Below, piece by piece: positions 35,575-43,967 of a stretch of 56,447 nt of DNA. Every line of letters begins with the position of its first letter. The stretch's first letter is position 1. Position numbers and translations under genes: made by a program. The DNA lies in contig JADYXR010000146.1 of assembly GCA_021772095.1 (NCBI GenBank), positions 1 to 56,447 on the forward strand, written 5' to 3'. Origin of the DNA: Candidatus Obscuribacter sp. (GTDB taxonomy: Bacteria; Cyanobacteriota; Vampirovibrionia; Obscuribacterales; Obscuribacteraceae). A model generated the notes under the pieces. The model was given only the letters and a program-made list of their open reading frames with translations, did no database searches and was not told the DNA's origin.

Positions 35575-36651
35575 ATGCCGGTAAAATTGCCTGAGAAAAC
35601 TGCTCCGACCACAAAGCCGGAACCAAGAAAGGCTCAAGTAGCTCCATCCTCAATGATCGATCGGATTCCCGTAAAACTAGTTTTGATGCTCGCCGCGCCA
35701 TACCTGGCAGGAGAGAGTCCTGATGCGGCGATTGAGCTGGCGCATAAGCTGCATGCCAAAGATCGCTACACATCAACTTTGGATATTCTCGGCGAAGACA
35801 TGGAGTCGGCTGCCGACTGCGATGCTTCGGTCGAAGCCTACAAAAATCTTGTTGACCTGATCATCAGCAATCCGCTGCCGGTCACGACCTCACAAGAACA
35901 GATTACGATTTCGTTTAAGCCATCGATGTTCAGCACCACGGCTCCAAAGGGCACGGGTTATTCTGATCCGGAACTTGATAAAGCGTTTGAACGAATCAAA
36001 AAAGTAACCGACTACGCAAAACGGCTCGGCGTCAACGTCACACTGGAAGCCGAAGACAATCGTTGGACCGACTTTCATCTCGACACCTATGTGGAATTGA
36101 TCAATCAGGGTTACACCAACCTTGGTACCGTGATTCAATCTCGATTGTTTAGAACCGCCAATGATATCAGTCGATTTGACGAGAGAATGCGAACACGGCT
36201 GGTGATCGGCATCTACAACGAACCAAACGACATCGCTCACACCAACAAATCGGTGATGAAAGATCTGGTTGTATCGTACGCGCAGAGGTTGCTCGAAAAA
36301 GGAACATACGTCGAGATCGCAACTCACGATGTAGACTGTCTCGACAAATTCTTCGGAAACGTAGTGCTGCCGGGCAAAATCTCGCGCACGCGATTCGAAA
36401 CGCAATATTTGCATGGTGTTCCGCGTGATGATATTCAACACGGATTGATCAACGGATCGTATTTCAATAAAGAAAAATTTCCAGCCGCAAACGCAGAACA
36501 TTTGCAAGAACTTGCCACCACCGGTGTGGTCGTTCGCAAATACCTTCCGTTCGGCGAAGGGCACGTCTCAGGCGCTTATTGCCGCCGCCGACTGAAAGAG
36601 AATCCAAACATGGCGCTATACGGAATCAAGAACTTCTTCAAAATGCAGTAG
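35575..36651 (+). CDS. Proline dehydrogenase (monofunctional PRODH family)
   Basis: The 358-residue protein has the (beta/alpha)8 flavoprotein features of proline dehydrogenase: LTLEAEDNRWTD-like strand (VNVTLEAEDNRWTDFHLDTY), the LGTVIQSRLFRTANDISRF segment, VIGIYNEPNDIAH and the late EIATHDVDCLDKFF and FETQYLHGVPRDDIQ motifs. It oxidises proline to pyrroline-5-carboxylate using FAD. It lacks the P5C dehydrogenase half of PutA. ATG at 35575 with GAGGTG upstream is preferred over a TTG 84 bases earlier. An unordered N-terminal 30 residues (Pro/Lys/Thr-rich) precede the domain. No P5C dehydrogenase gene is in the window. Confidence 0.88.
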   Translation: MPVKLPEKTAPTTKPEPRKAQVAPSSMIDRIPVKLVLMLAAPYLAGESPDAAIELAHKLHAKDRYTSTLDILGEDMESAADCDASVEAYKNLVDLIISNPLPVTTSQEQITISFKPSMFSTTAPKGTGYSDPELDKAFERIKKVTDYAKRLGVNVTLEAEDNRWTDFHLDTYVELINQGYTNLGTVIQSRLFRTANDISRFDERMRTRLVIGIYNEPNDIAHTNKSVMKDLVVSYAQRLLEKGTYVEIATHDVDCLDKFFGNVVLPGKISRTRFETQYLHGVPRDDIQHGLINGSYFNKEKFPAANAEHLQELATTGVVVRKYLPFGEGHVSGAYCRRRLKENPNMALYGIKNFFKMQ

Positions 36652-36764
36652 TTCTCCGCGCGGCCGTTCCAATTTCCATGACTCCAGTCATATGCTCGTA
36701 TGACCGCCTTCAGCCTTGCGCCGCCCATCGATCGGCTGATAGTCGACGCATGAGAAGACAGGCT

Positions 36765-36815
36765 AAGAACGGCATCACAACTGGTGCGCGGCGTCCGGTC
36801 CGTTGATCGCCTGAG
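36765..36815. repeat. 51-bp dispersed repeat, copy A
   Basis: This segment aligns without gaps to 41619-41669: 14 identical bases, six variable bases, then 31 bases with three substitutions. It lies between the convergent proline dehydrogenase and ABC permease genes. The reverse strand could read QRTGRRAPVVMPF, matching copy B in the same frame, but no complete ORF surrounds it. Confidence 0.8.
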
Positions 36816-36917
36816 GTTAGTACCTTTCCCGCCAAACGCGTTAAGGAAAATATCAGCACCATCAGAATTTCCGGAAGTGTCAAGCGCACGAGCGATTACG
36901 CTGGTACCTCCCGACGA

Positions 36918-37730
36918 TCAATCGCTTGTTCGCCATGGCAAAAGTTTTCGTTCAAATTGTTCAATTAACCAGCTCAGACCGAGGGCAAGCGCCGCAAGTG
37001 TTATTACACCAACGATAACCGTCGCCATGTCATATAAGCCGGAAGCTCGAACAATCATATGACCGAGTCCCTGCTCTGCTGAGATAAACTCGCCGATGAA
37101 GGCACCGAGAAGCGCGAGTCCGATGTTTAGCTTCATTGCATTGACGACCCAAATCAAAGACGATGGCAAAACCACAGTCTTGAAAGTTTGCACTCGATTC
37201 GCGCCAAAGACTTGCATAAGTCGGAAGAATTTCGGCTCAACTGTCATAGCGCCCTGGTAGGACTGAACAATGGCTACAACGACTGTCGATAGAAACGCGA
37301 GTGCGACTTTTGAGACTATGCCGATACCAAACCAGGCGATAATCATTGGGGCAAGAGCGAATATCGGAATCGATCCCAATGCTGTGATGTAGGGCTTTGA
37401 AACTGTCGATACCAGTCTTGAGTACCAGAGCGAGAGTCCGATAGCGGCACCGCAGGTAGTGCCCAAGGTGAATCCGGCGAGAGCTTCCACTAGTGTAACG
37501 CAGGAATTTCGAAACAATTCACCATTGCCGGCTAGCCTGATAAAGGCGCACCATACCTGGTGCGGACTCGAGAATATGAACTGACGCTGTGGGTCAGTCA
37601 TGGTATAGACCTGCCAGACGATTACAAAAACCAACAACGGAAGCGGATACAGAAACAGCATTTTAGAGCGTGGAAATGGTTCTCGTGAGTGCACTGGTCT
37701 TTCGATATTCCGCGGTGTATCGATTGTCAT
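36918..37730 (-). CDS. ABC transporter permease (SsuC/TauC/ThiX-type)
   Basis: The 270-residue inner-membrane protein has about six helices and the binding-protein-dependent transport signature in EALAGFTLGTTCGAAIGLSL and, at the coupling loop, FRLMQVFGANRVQTFKTVVLPSS, typical of sulfonate/taurine/thiamine-precursor permeases. ATG at 37730 is chosen because it overlaps the ATPase stop codon (ATGA) with GGTGA upstream; an upstream TTG would overlap the ATPase by 34 bases. It is the last gene of the importer operon. Confidence 0.92.
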   Translation of the reverse strand: MTIDTPRNIERPVHSREPFPRSKMLFLYPLPLLVFVIVWQVYTMTDPQRQFIFSSPHQVWCAFIRLAGNGELFRNSCVTLVEALAGFTLGTTCGAAIGLSLWYSRLVSTVSKPYITALGSIPIFALAPMIIAWFGIGIVSKVALAFLSTVVVAIVQSYQGAMTVEPKFFRLMQVFGANRVQTFKTVVLPSSLIWVVNAMKLNIGLALLGAFIGEFISAEQGLGHMIVRASGLYDMATVIVGVITLAALALGLSWLIEQFERKLLPWRTSD

Positions 37731-38539
37731 TGAGAAATCACCGATTTCAATTGCTGCCAAATTAGCTGGTAATACTCGCCGAATTTATTTACGCCTCTGA
37801 TAACCTCCGGGTCGCGTTGGCTGTCCTCGAACTCGATTGGTATGTTAGCTTCGATGGAACCTCGATTGTTGAGAATCAGAACGTGATCCGATAATGCGAT
37901 CGCTTCTTCGATGTCGTGCGTCACTAGCACCGCAGCCTTCGACGTGTCTTTGATAAAACTGTAGAATTCACCTTCGAGACGCAACTTGGTAAAGAAGTCC
38001 AGTGCAGCGAATGGTTCATCCAATAACAATAAGTGCGGATTGAAAAGCAGTGACTGAATGATACTGACTCGTTGACGCATGCCTCCGGAGAGTTGCGCTG
38101 GGTATGAGTCCAAAATGCTTTCATCGAGGTGAAACCTTTTCAGCAATTCCATCAAACTGGCTTGCCATAACTCTTTTGGCACATTGCCGATCTCTTGGGC
38201 GAGCGCCAAGTTTTTCTTGATCGTACGCCAGGGCATAAGCGCGTCTTCTTGAAAGATGTAACCGATGTTGCACCGGCTATGGTGCTGATCAATTCGAATC
38301 TCTCCGGAAAGTGGTGTCATCAAGCCTGCAATTAGATTCAATAGTGTGCTCTTGCCACACCCGCTGCGCCCGAGAATGGAAACGATTTCGCCGGCTTCTA
38401 CCGACAGCGACAGATCGTTAATCACAGGTTTAGATTCTTTTTTATATCCGAAGCTGAGACTGGAAATTGTTAGAGCCGATGCTGGTTTTTCGATTTGAAA
38501 ATCGCTTGACACCAATTGTAATCCGCTCCGTTCGCTCAA
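37727..38539 (-). CDS. ABC transporter ATP-binding protein (SsuB/TauB-type)
   Basis: The 270-residue ATPase has Walker A (GRSGCGKSTLLN), the signature LSGGMRQRVS, Walker B (HLLLLDEPFAALD) and the H-loop VLVTHDIEEAI. The family energises import of sulfonates, taurine, nitrate or pyrimidine precursors. The start is uncertain: TTG at 38539 has GGGG just before it, and GTG nine codons later is possible; there is no suitable ATG. It lies 125 bases after the binding-protein gene and its stop overlaps the permease start. Confidence 0.94.
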   Translation of the reverse strand: MSERSGLQLVSSDFQIEKPASALTISSLSFGYKKESKPVINDLSLSVEAGEIVSILGRSGCGKSTLLNLIAGLMTPLSGEIRIDQHHSRCNIGYIFQEDALMPWRTIKKNLALAQEIGNVPKELWQASLMELLKRFHLDESILDSYPAQLSGGMRQRVSIIQSLLFNPHLLLLDEPFAALDFFTKLRLEGEFYSFIKDTSKAAVLVTHDIEEAIALSDHVLILNNRGSIEANIPIEFEDSQRDPEVIRGVNKFGEYYQLIWQQLKSVISQ

Positions 38540-38664
38540 TCCCCTGGACGCAAATTTTTAGTAAGCGCCGTCGCTCGGCCCCCTCGACTCAGTTCGCTTG
38601 CTTGCGGTTTATCTTTTCCGACACAACGATTTTTGCCGGGTTTGTCCAGGATGCACCAAATATT

Positions 38665-39771
38665 TTACTGGTTATCTGGACTGGAAGTTGATTTAGTTTC
38701 GCTACCCGGGTCGGTAGATCTCGTTTTATCTCCGGAAGTCTCAGCCGTCCCTGCAGGCTTATCAAGGTAAATCATATCGAGATAGCTCATATCCACGTTT
38801 TCCTCGTAAGTCCCGGCGGAATCGAGATCTCCAAGATCTCTTCGCATTGAGATTGCTTTATCCCAGGCGCTCTTAGGCAGCATTGGGCTTTTCGGAATTG
38901 TGCCGGAATCCCGTAAACGGGCAAGCGCATCTTTCACAATTTCCGGTTTCACTTCCGGAAATTCCTGTTTGGCAACTTCAACGGCACCATCAAAATCTTG
39001 GTGGATATAATCCATCGCGTCCTTTAACGCGGCGACGCAAGCCTTAATTAGATCTGGATGTTCTGCTGCGAATTTATCGGAAACTTCAAGACCTGTAAAA
39101 GCAAAATCGCCGAGTTCATCTTTCGGCGAATAGACCACGTGAGCGCCTTCGCCGACCAGAATTGACACGGTTGGTTCAAGTTCAAGCGCCAGGTCAACCT
39201 GATCGGATTTAAGCAAAGCCGGTAGCGTGCCGAACGCGCCTTGAACGATGCTTGCCTTTTTAGTTTTTCCGTCTGCTAGAATTTTCTTCATGACGGCGTA
39301 GCTTGTTGAAGGTGCTGTGAATGCGGCACAACGATGGCCTTCGAAATCTTCCGGCTTTGTGAACACGCCGATATCTTTCTTGAGCGCTACAATCCAGAAC
39401 GGAACACCACGAACCACGGCGGCAACGACTTTTCCGCTCTGTCCATGCTCACGGGCAATGGCTACAAACGTTGGATCTGAGACGCCGAATTGTGCGTTTC
39501 CTGTTACGACAGCAGTGAATGTTTTTTCGTCTCCACCAGTGCTGACCAATTTGACGTCAAGACCGTGCTTCTTGAAAAAATCTTTGCGTTGCGCGACATA
39601 GAGCGGCATGTATAAAAAAATGTGCCCGTACTGTGCGATCGTTATCGGCACCGCGGATGATGCTTTCTTCGACGTGGTGGGGTCTTCTACTTTTGCTTGG
39701 TCGATTGGTGCTGGTGAGCAACCAGTCAGAATTAGAATTCCAGCAAAGAGAACGCAAAATGATTTGATCAT
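38665..39771 (-). CDS. ABC substrate-binding lipoprotein (NMT1/SsuA-like)
   Basis: The 368-residue protein has a lipoprotein signal peptide (MIKSFCVLFAGILILTGCSP, lipid-modified Cys18). The periplasmic domain has the NMT1/THI5-like features: MPLYVAQRKDFFKKHGLDVKL near the start, GNAQFGVSDPTFVAIAREHG, and GHRCAAFTAPSTSYAVMKKIL. Such proteins bind sulfonates, nitrate, or thiamine pyrimidine precursors. The C terminus is a Ser/Thr/Asp-rich tail. ATG at 39771 is preferred over an upstream TTG because it gives a standard signal peptide. It is the first gene of a complete importer operon; the substrate is not determined. Confidence 0.92.
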   Translation of the reverse strand: MIKSFCVLFAGILILTGCSPAPIDQAKVEDPTTSKKASSAVPITIAQYGHIFLYMPLYVAQRKDFFKKHGLDVKLVSTGGDEKTFTAVVTGNAQFGVSDPTFVAIAREHGQSGKVVAAVVRGVPFWIVALKKDIGVFTKPEDFEGHRCAAFTAPSTSYAVMKKILADGKTKKASIVQGAFGTLPALLKSDQVDLALELEPTVSILVGEGAHVVYSPKDELGDFAFTGLEVSDKFAAEHPDLIKACVAALKDAMDYIHQDFDGAVEVAKQEFPEVKPEIVKDALARLRDSGTIPKSPMLPKSAWDKAISMRRDLGDLDSAGTYEENVDMSYLDMIYLDKPAGTAETSGDKTRSTDPGSETKSTSSPDNQ

Positions 39772-39836
39772 ATAAGAAGTTCCATTATTCAACAGTTCAG
39801 GCTACGTATGGTGCTGGTGTCACTTTTCATGTTTAA

Positions 39837-40415
39837 TCAAAAGATTTTCAAAAATGCGTGAGAGTTATTCTTTGCCATGACGCATATCACTCTAGCGGAT
39901 CCGGTTTTATCGATCATCTCATAAATCTGAATTTCATCCCGAGCGCGTTGAGATCCGATTTCGCCTGGAAATTTTCGCATGTATTCAGTGACGACTGGAT
40001 TACTTGTTTCGGAAGGACCGAAGGGATTCCCGACATTCTTGTCAATATTTTTCTCGTCGGATTCACTGGCGATGCCCGTGATACCGGGTCTCTCAAAATT
40101 CTTAGTGCCGTTGCCACGTTCACACAGGCGGTACTTCTCCCTGTCTCGAAGCTGCAACTTTATATGCTCACTTTTGGTTGAGACGGTGAGCTCTCCTTTA
40201 ACTTCCTGAAATGTACTTATGGAGCCTTCCAATCGTTCTGTGTCGGACAATGGATTTTCGAAATAAGCTCGAAATGAGTCTCTTGGCCCCATCACCAAAA
40301 CATCGGAGTCCGAATCGCAGGCAGTGCAGGAAAAAGCAATTCCCATTGCTACCATTAGAATCGTGGCTAACCGCACTCGATATTCGAAGTTATGAGATAG
40401 TCGAAATTGAATCAA
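39837..40415 (-). CDS. Hypothetical exported protein, possible lipoprotein
   Basis: The frame encodes up to 192 residues. A hydrophobic stretch (LATILMVAMGIAF) followed by SCTACDSDSD suggests an export signal, possibly a weak lipobox. The TTG start at 40415 lacks a good ribosome-binding site; GTG at 40376 would give a more standard signal peptide beginning with RLATILMVAMG. The mature part is charged with no recognised domain. It lies just upstream of the ABC importer on the same strand, with a 65-base gap. Confidence 0.5.
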   Translation of the reverse strand: MIQFRLSHNFEYRVRLATILMVAMGIAFSCTACDSDSDVLVMGPRDSFRAYFENPLSDTERLEGSISTFQEVKGELTVSTKSEHIKLQLRDREKYRLCERGNGTKNFERPGITGIASESDEKNIDKNVGNPFGPSETSNPVVTEYMRKFPGEIGSQRARDEIQIYEMIDKTGSARVICVMAKNNSHAFLKIF

Positions 40416-40569
40416 CTTTACTTTGCGATCCCCGAAACGATATCCTTTGCAAAAAAGAGCAATCCAATATCTGGTAAAAGAACGATCAGACTTGGAAGGT
40501 CAGTCTTGATGCCAGCGTTCTCGAGGAGGCAACACGAGCGCAAAACGACCAACTTGAAATTAGCCACAT

Positions 40570-41256
40570 CTAGCCATAAATACTATCGTCGTGTCCACTC
40601 CGACGACTAAAGGGGTTCATCCTCGCGGCCAGCATCTTGCGTAGTCTTTTCTTATTATTCTCGCGCTTGTCTTCATTCTCTCCTTCGGGATTTTCTTGTT
40701 CTTTTGCTCCACTACCGGTGGAGTCTGGGCCACAGCGGCCCCCACCTCAGCCACCGCCTGGAGGCTTCGCAGGTCGATCATTTGGTCTACTGTCTCCACC
40801 ACCGGTGGAGCCTGGGCCACAAGGGCCACCACCTCAGCCTCTCCTCTGTCTAAACGGATCACCTCTGAACGGAGCTATTTCGGGAGGAGTCGATCTGGGG
40901 GCTTCTGGGGCATCAGTACCTGGTGACGCTGGGGCATCAGACCTCGGTGCCGCTGGTGCGTCAGGTCTTGACAGTCTGTCTCTTTTTTCTCCACCACCTG
41001 AGGAGTCCGGGCAGCCGCCGGAGCTTCAGGTACTGCCTGAGCCCCGCTCGCCAACAGTCGAGAACGGATTGAACACTGAGCTGCGGTCGTAAGGCGAGGA
41101 CGGATTATCAAATGTGCTTGGGCTTTCCAAACCGGGTCCGCTAGTGCTTGGCGAGAACAAGCTCGTGGCGTAAGTACTGAGGGTCGCCCCATCATTTCCG
41201 TCCGACCGAGTCGAGGCCGGTTTGTCTGAAGGCGCAGCAAAATTCTGTTCAGTCAT
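40570..41256 (-). other. ORF with three in-frame UGA codons: candidate recoded gene or pseudogene
   Basis: Starting at ATG 41256 (MTEQNFAAPSDKPASTRSDG), one minus-strand frame stays coding-like for 228 codons to TAG at 40570-40572 except for three TGA codons, at 41026-41028, 40834-40836 and 40747-40749. Each opens a similar Gly-rich unit: UGA-SSGGCPDSSGGG, UGA-GGGPCGPGSTGGG, UGA-GGGRCGPDSTGSG, so each UGA has a cysteine five codons on. Between them lie DAPAAP-type repeats, and the end is a charged helix (GENEDKREENKKRLRKMLAAR). Glycine codons in this frame are mainly GGT/GGC, as in neighbouring genes. Explanations are a decayed gene (CGA, TGG or TGC/T to TGA), a selenocysteine or readthrough protein, or termination at the first UGA after 76 codons. 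UGA is a normal stop elsewhere here. I see no obvious SECIS element. Confidence 0.45.
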
Positions 41257-41699
41257 GGCGATCAATCCAGCCTGGTACTAGTAAAGGGGCGTTCGGATAT
41301 TATTCTGATATTTCGTGAATTTTTGGTACCCTGAAGGATTGAACGGATTGGCTACCCCTGAAACGCCGCAAGAATGGTCCATCCAAGTCTTTAATTCAAG
41401 TTGAGGAGTGTGGTGCAAATTTCCGTTCACACGGATAACAACCTTCTTTTAGCTCGGCTGGCGATGAATCACCAAACTTTGAACACCGACTTTCGAAGCA
41501 TTTTGGCATTGCCTCTGCGACTTTATCTCTCATGACCCTACCGGCGGTGCTTGAAGTAACATCCGCTCAGTTTGATCCTCTTTGATCTTTTTGGCCTTAG
41601 TTTGCTTAAAGTCACACGAAGAACGGCATCACGTGTGTTGCGCGGCGTCCAGTCCGCTGATCGCTTGAGCTTGGATCTGAGATGAATTATGCGGGCTGA
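41257..41699. other. Intergenic region, 443 bp, with repeat copy B
   Basis: The gap lies between the triple-UGA ORF and the end of the beta-helix pseudogene. It holds the second copy of the 51-bp repeat. A 56-codon minus-strand open stretch ending at TAG 41278-41280 (GVANPFNPSGYQKFTKYQ) is in the same frame as the triple-UGA ORF, but has no good start signal, so I do not call it a gene. Confidence 0.5.
41619..41669. repeat. 51-bp dispersed repeat, copy B
   Basis: This is the partner of 36765-36815: identical in the first 14 bases, different over six bases, then 28 of 31 identical. It begins about 30 bases beyond the stop of the beta-helix pseudogene. The reverse strand reads QRTGRRATHVMPF in the frame shared with copy A. 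Confidence 0.8.
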
Positions 41700-43055
41700 T
41701 CATTGTTTTTGGGCTCGAATTGTATTGTTGCCGCCAAACGTGATGTTCGCGGTCTTGAGGCCGTTGTTAACGGTCAAATCGGCATCTAATCCCTCAATCG
41801 TACTTGTTGGTGACTTTGCTTTCAATCCAGAGCCCGTGAGCGTCACCGTCCCTGCTAATTGCGTAATAAAATTCACGTTGAAACGCGGCAACGGTGCAGG
41901 TATGGCTGGATTAAAAGGTTCTACGGATATATCGATATCACCGTTAGTCGTCGAGTTGGTGCGGACAACAACGTCCGCCGCAAAGGCGATTTTACCTTTG
42001 GCACTTTCCGTAACTAGCTCAATCGAATCAATAGATTCGATATCTGCATTTACTTCGTATCCGCCACCGTACGCTGCGTCTCTCGCATTGATGGCTCCAT
42101 TCACTGCACTAATAGTGCCGCCATGGTTGTTGACGATCAGAGCGGCATCAGAGGTGCCTTCTAAATTGACGTTTCCAGTCGTTGAAGTGATCTGTCCTTT
42201 GATGTTGTTAACCTTCGAGGACAAAACTGAAACATCGTTCTTGGCGCTGATTGTGCCACCATTATTAATGGCATTGCCCGCCACAAGAGTCAGTCCTGCT
42301 GACGAAATAATTGTGCCGTCGTTGTTCAGATTGCCTGCAGCATCCAGCGTCAAATCGATTGTGGATTTGATTGTCGCGCCTGAGAAATTGTTGATGTCGT
42401 CGACGCGAATCGCACCACTTCTTTTGTTTACGTCCGTGGATGTCGCGAGCACGGTGCCAAAGTTGTTTAAATCGCCGAGTAATTTAAAATCGGACCGTTT
42501 AGAAAAATCACCAGTGATGGTGACATTCTTTGAGATAACAAAATTGGCTGCGCGCATGACGTCATGATCGCCTGTGATGGCGTCGAGATTAACTTCGCCG
42601 CCTACCGCTTTGCCGTGGTCGATTGTCAGTTTTTGTCCGCCCGACAGCACTTGCTTGACTGCGATGTATTAGGCAGCTGAAACAAGGCTTCCGGCGCTGA
42701 GAGTCTTCGTTTCGCCGCCAGCTGTGATTTCAATTGAATTGCGATCTTGGAATAAGTTTTTGCCGAGCACAATACTTCTTGATCCTGAAGTCAAATCCAG
42801 ATCTATGCCGCTTTTCAGTCTGACCACATTGCCGGCGTCATTGATCTGCAAAGTGTGATTTCGAAACGGTTTCGTCTCGAGTTTGACATTCAAATTGGGC
42901 GCGTTGGTTTTAAAGCGTGGCACAAAATTGTCTACAGGTAGGTTGGTTGAAACCGGCAATATGTTTGCTTCTACCGTCCTGGTCGGAATGATGTTGTTGC
43001 GGAATTCTTTTTTGAATAGGGTGTCGGCGTCTAATTTTAATGATGCCATCGCCAT
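41700..43055 (-). pseudogene. Haemagglutinin-like beta-helix protein, interrupted by a nonsense codon
   Basis: One frame runs from ATG 43055 to TGA 41700 but is broken by TAA at 42669-42671. The first part (128 residues) ends TLSAGSLVSAA and the second resumes YIAVKQVLSGGQKLTIDHGK; SAAQYIAVKQVL would be natural, so a CAA-to-TAA change is the simplest cause. The long second part is a repetitive beta-helix of the filamentous-haemagglutinin type (LNNFGTVLATSTDVN, LNNDGTIISSAGLTL, INNGGTISAKNDVSVL, NHGGTISAVNGAIN). No signal peptide or secretion domain is present and family members are usually far longer, so this is probably a truncated remnant of a surface protein. Confidence 0.7.
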
Positions 43056-43232
43056 TGGTGCGGGGCTTAACTCGCATTTAGAAGAAATTTTTCGCCCATT
43101 CTCGCCACTGAGGATCCGTCAAACACTCAAAGTGTCCACATTGCAAAAGGATGGTCTTAGTTTTACGATGCTGCAGTTTCGGACTACCGCCGCCAGAAAT
43201 CCGCTCGGCATCAATTAGCGGTCTGCAAAAAA

Positions 43233-43814
43233 CTACTCGATCTGCAATTCGCCAAGCGCGACGTCAGAATATCCATTGGCATCACCCTCATCCACCAGGG
43301 ATGTGAACTTGATCCTGCGAACATGAACGACAGGATTCTTTAAGTGCACATCAAAGTCTTTTAAATCACCAACTGCGCTTTCAATCGTCGTGTAAACGAC
43401 TTTGTTGTCGCTGTCCAAAAGCTCAAATTTTGCTCTATTTATTGAAAAACCAGTCGACCATCGTGCGTCTCGATTACCCAGGGCCGTCACGCGCGATACT
43501 TCAACATCTTGCGGAAAGGTGATGATGACCCAAGGCTGTTGCTTAAAAGCGGCGGCATCCCGGGCCGCAGAGAACCACGACGTGTTGGAATTTTGATCCA
43601 GCAAGTTGGACACTGGCCAACCGTTCCAATTTGAACTACATTCAAGAACCAACTGTTTCCGGTATTTCTTGATTAACCAATTGCTGTTTGCTCCAAAACT
43701 GCCGACGTTGCCAATTCCCTCTGGCGAAGCGATTGAATCCGACTGTCTAAATTGAAAACCGAGGACAAGAAAAGACAAAACGATCACGATATTCAATATT
43801 GCATTTTTTCGCAT
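43233..43814 (-). CDS. Exported discoidin-like (F5/8 type C) domain protein
   Basis: The 193-residue protein has an N-terminal signal or anchor helix (ILNIVIVLSFLVLGFQF) followed by a galactose-binding-like beta-sandwich. SNWNGWPVSNLLDQNSNTSWFS, WVIITFPQDVEVSRVTALG and a final FTSLVDEGDANGYSDVALGELQI are typical of F5/8 type C domains, which bind carbohydrates or other surface ligands. GAGG lies six bases before the ATG. It has no catalytic domain and is probably a surface or periplasmic binding module. It lies between the beta-helix remnant and the TPR/protease-like gene on the same strand. Confidence 0.8.
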   Translation of the reverse strand: MRKNAILNIVIVLSFLVLGFQFRQSDSIASPEGIGNVGSFGANSNWLIKKYRKQLVLECSSNWNGWPVSNLLDQNSNTSWFSAARDAAAFKQQPWVIITFPQDVEVSRVTALGNRDARWSTGFSINRAKFELLDSDNKVVYTTIESAVGDLKDFDVHLKNPVVHVRRIKFTSLVDEGDANGYSDVALGELQIE

Positions 43815-43967
43815 AAAGCCTCAGTAGTTCCAGACCGACATTCGTACTGCGTAATCATTTCAATCTAGCAGAAAATATTAAATAGAGCTGTTTGGTAGAC
43901 AAACTGCCATCCCAGCCCGTTGATTACATGGTCGTGATTTTAACGCTACTCAAGAGGAAATCGTTTT

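Noticed and set aside
40637..41092. Plus-strand proline-rich ORF of 151 codons with a hydrophobic N terminus
   Set aside because: It starts with TTG without a ribosome-binding site and uses many GGG and CTA codons unlike its neighbours. It lies opposite the triple-UGA frame, whose composition fits better. It cannot be excluded fully.
40617..41240. Minus-strand frame with repeated TPPVVE-like words (two ORFs of 121 and 81 codons)
   Set aside because: It is the other reading of the same tandem repeat, is broken by TAG, and its non-repeat parts (HQRHRGLMPQRHQVLMPQ) look like out-of-frame translation.
41278..41445. Short minus-strand open stretch ending NIRTPLY, in frame with the triple-UGA ORF
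   Set aside because: No usable start with ribosome-binding site; it might be a lost N-terminal part, but evidence is too thin.
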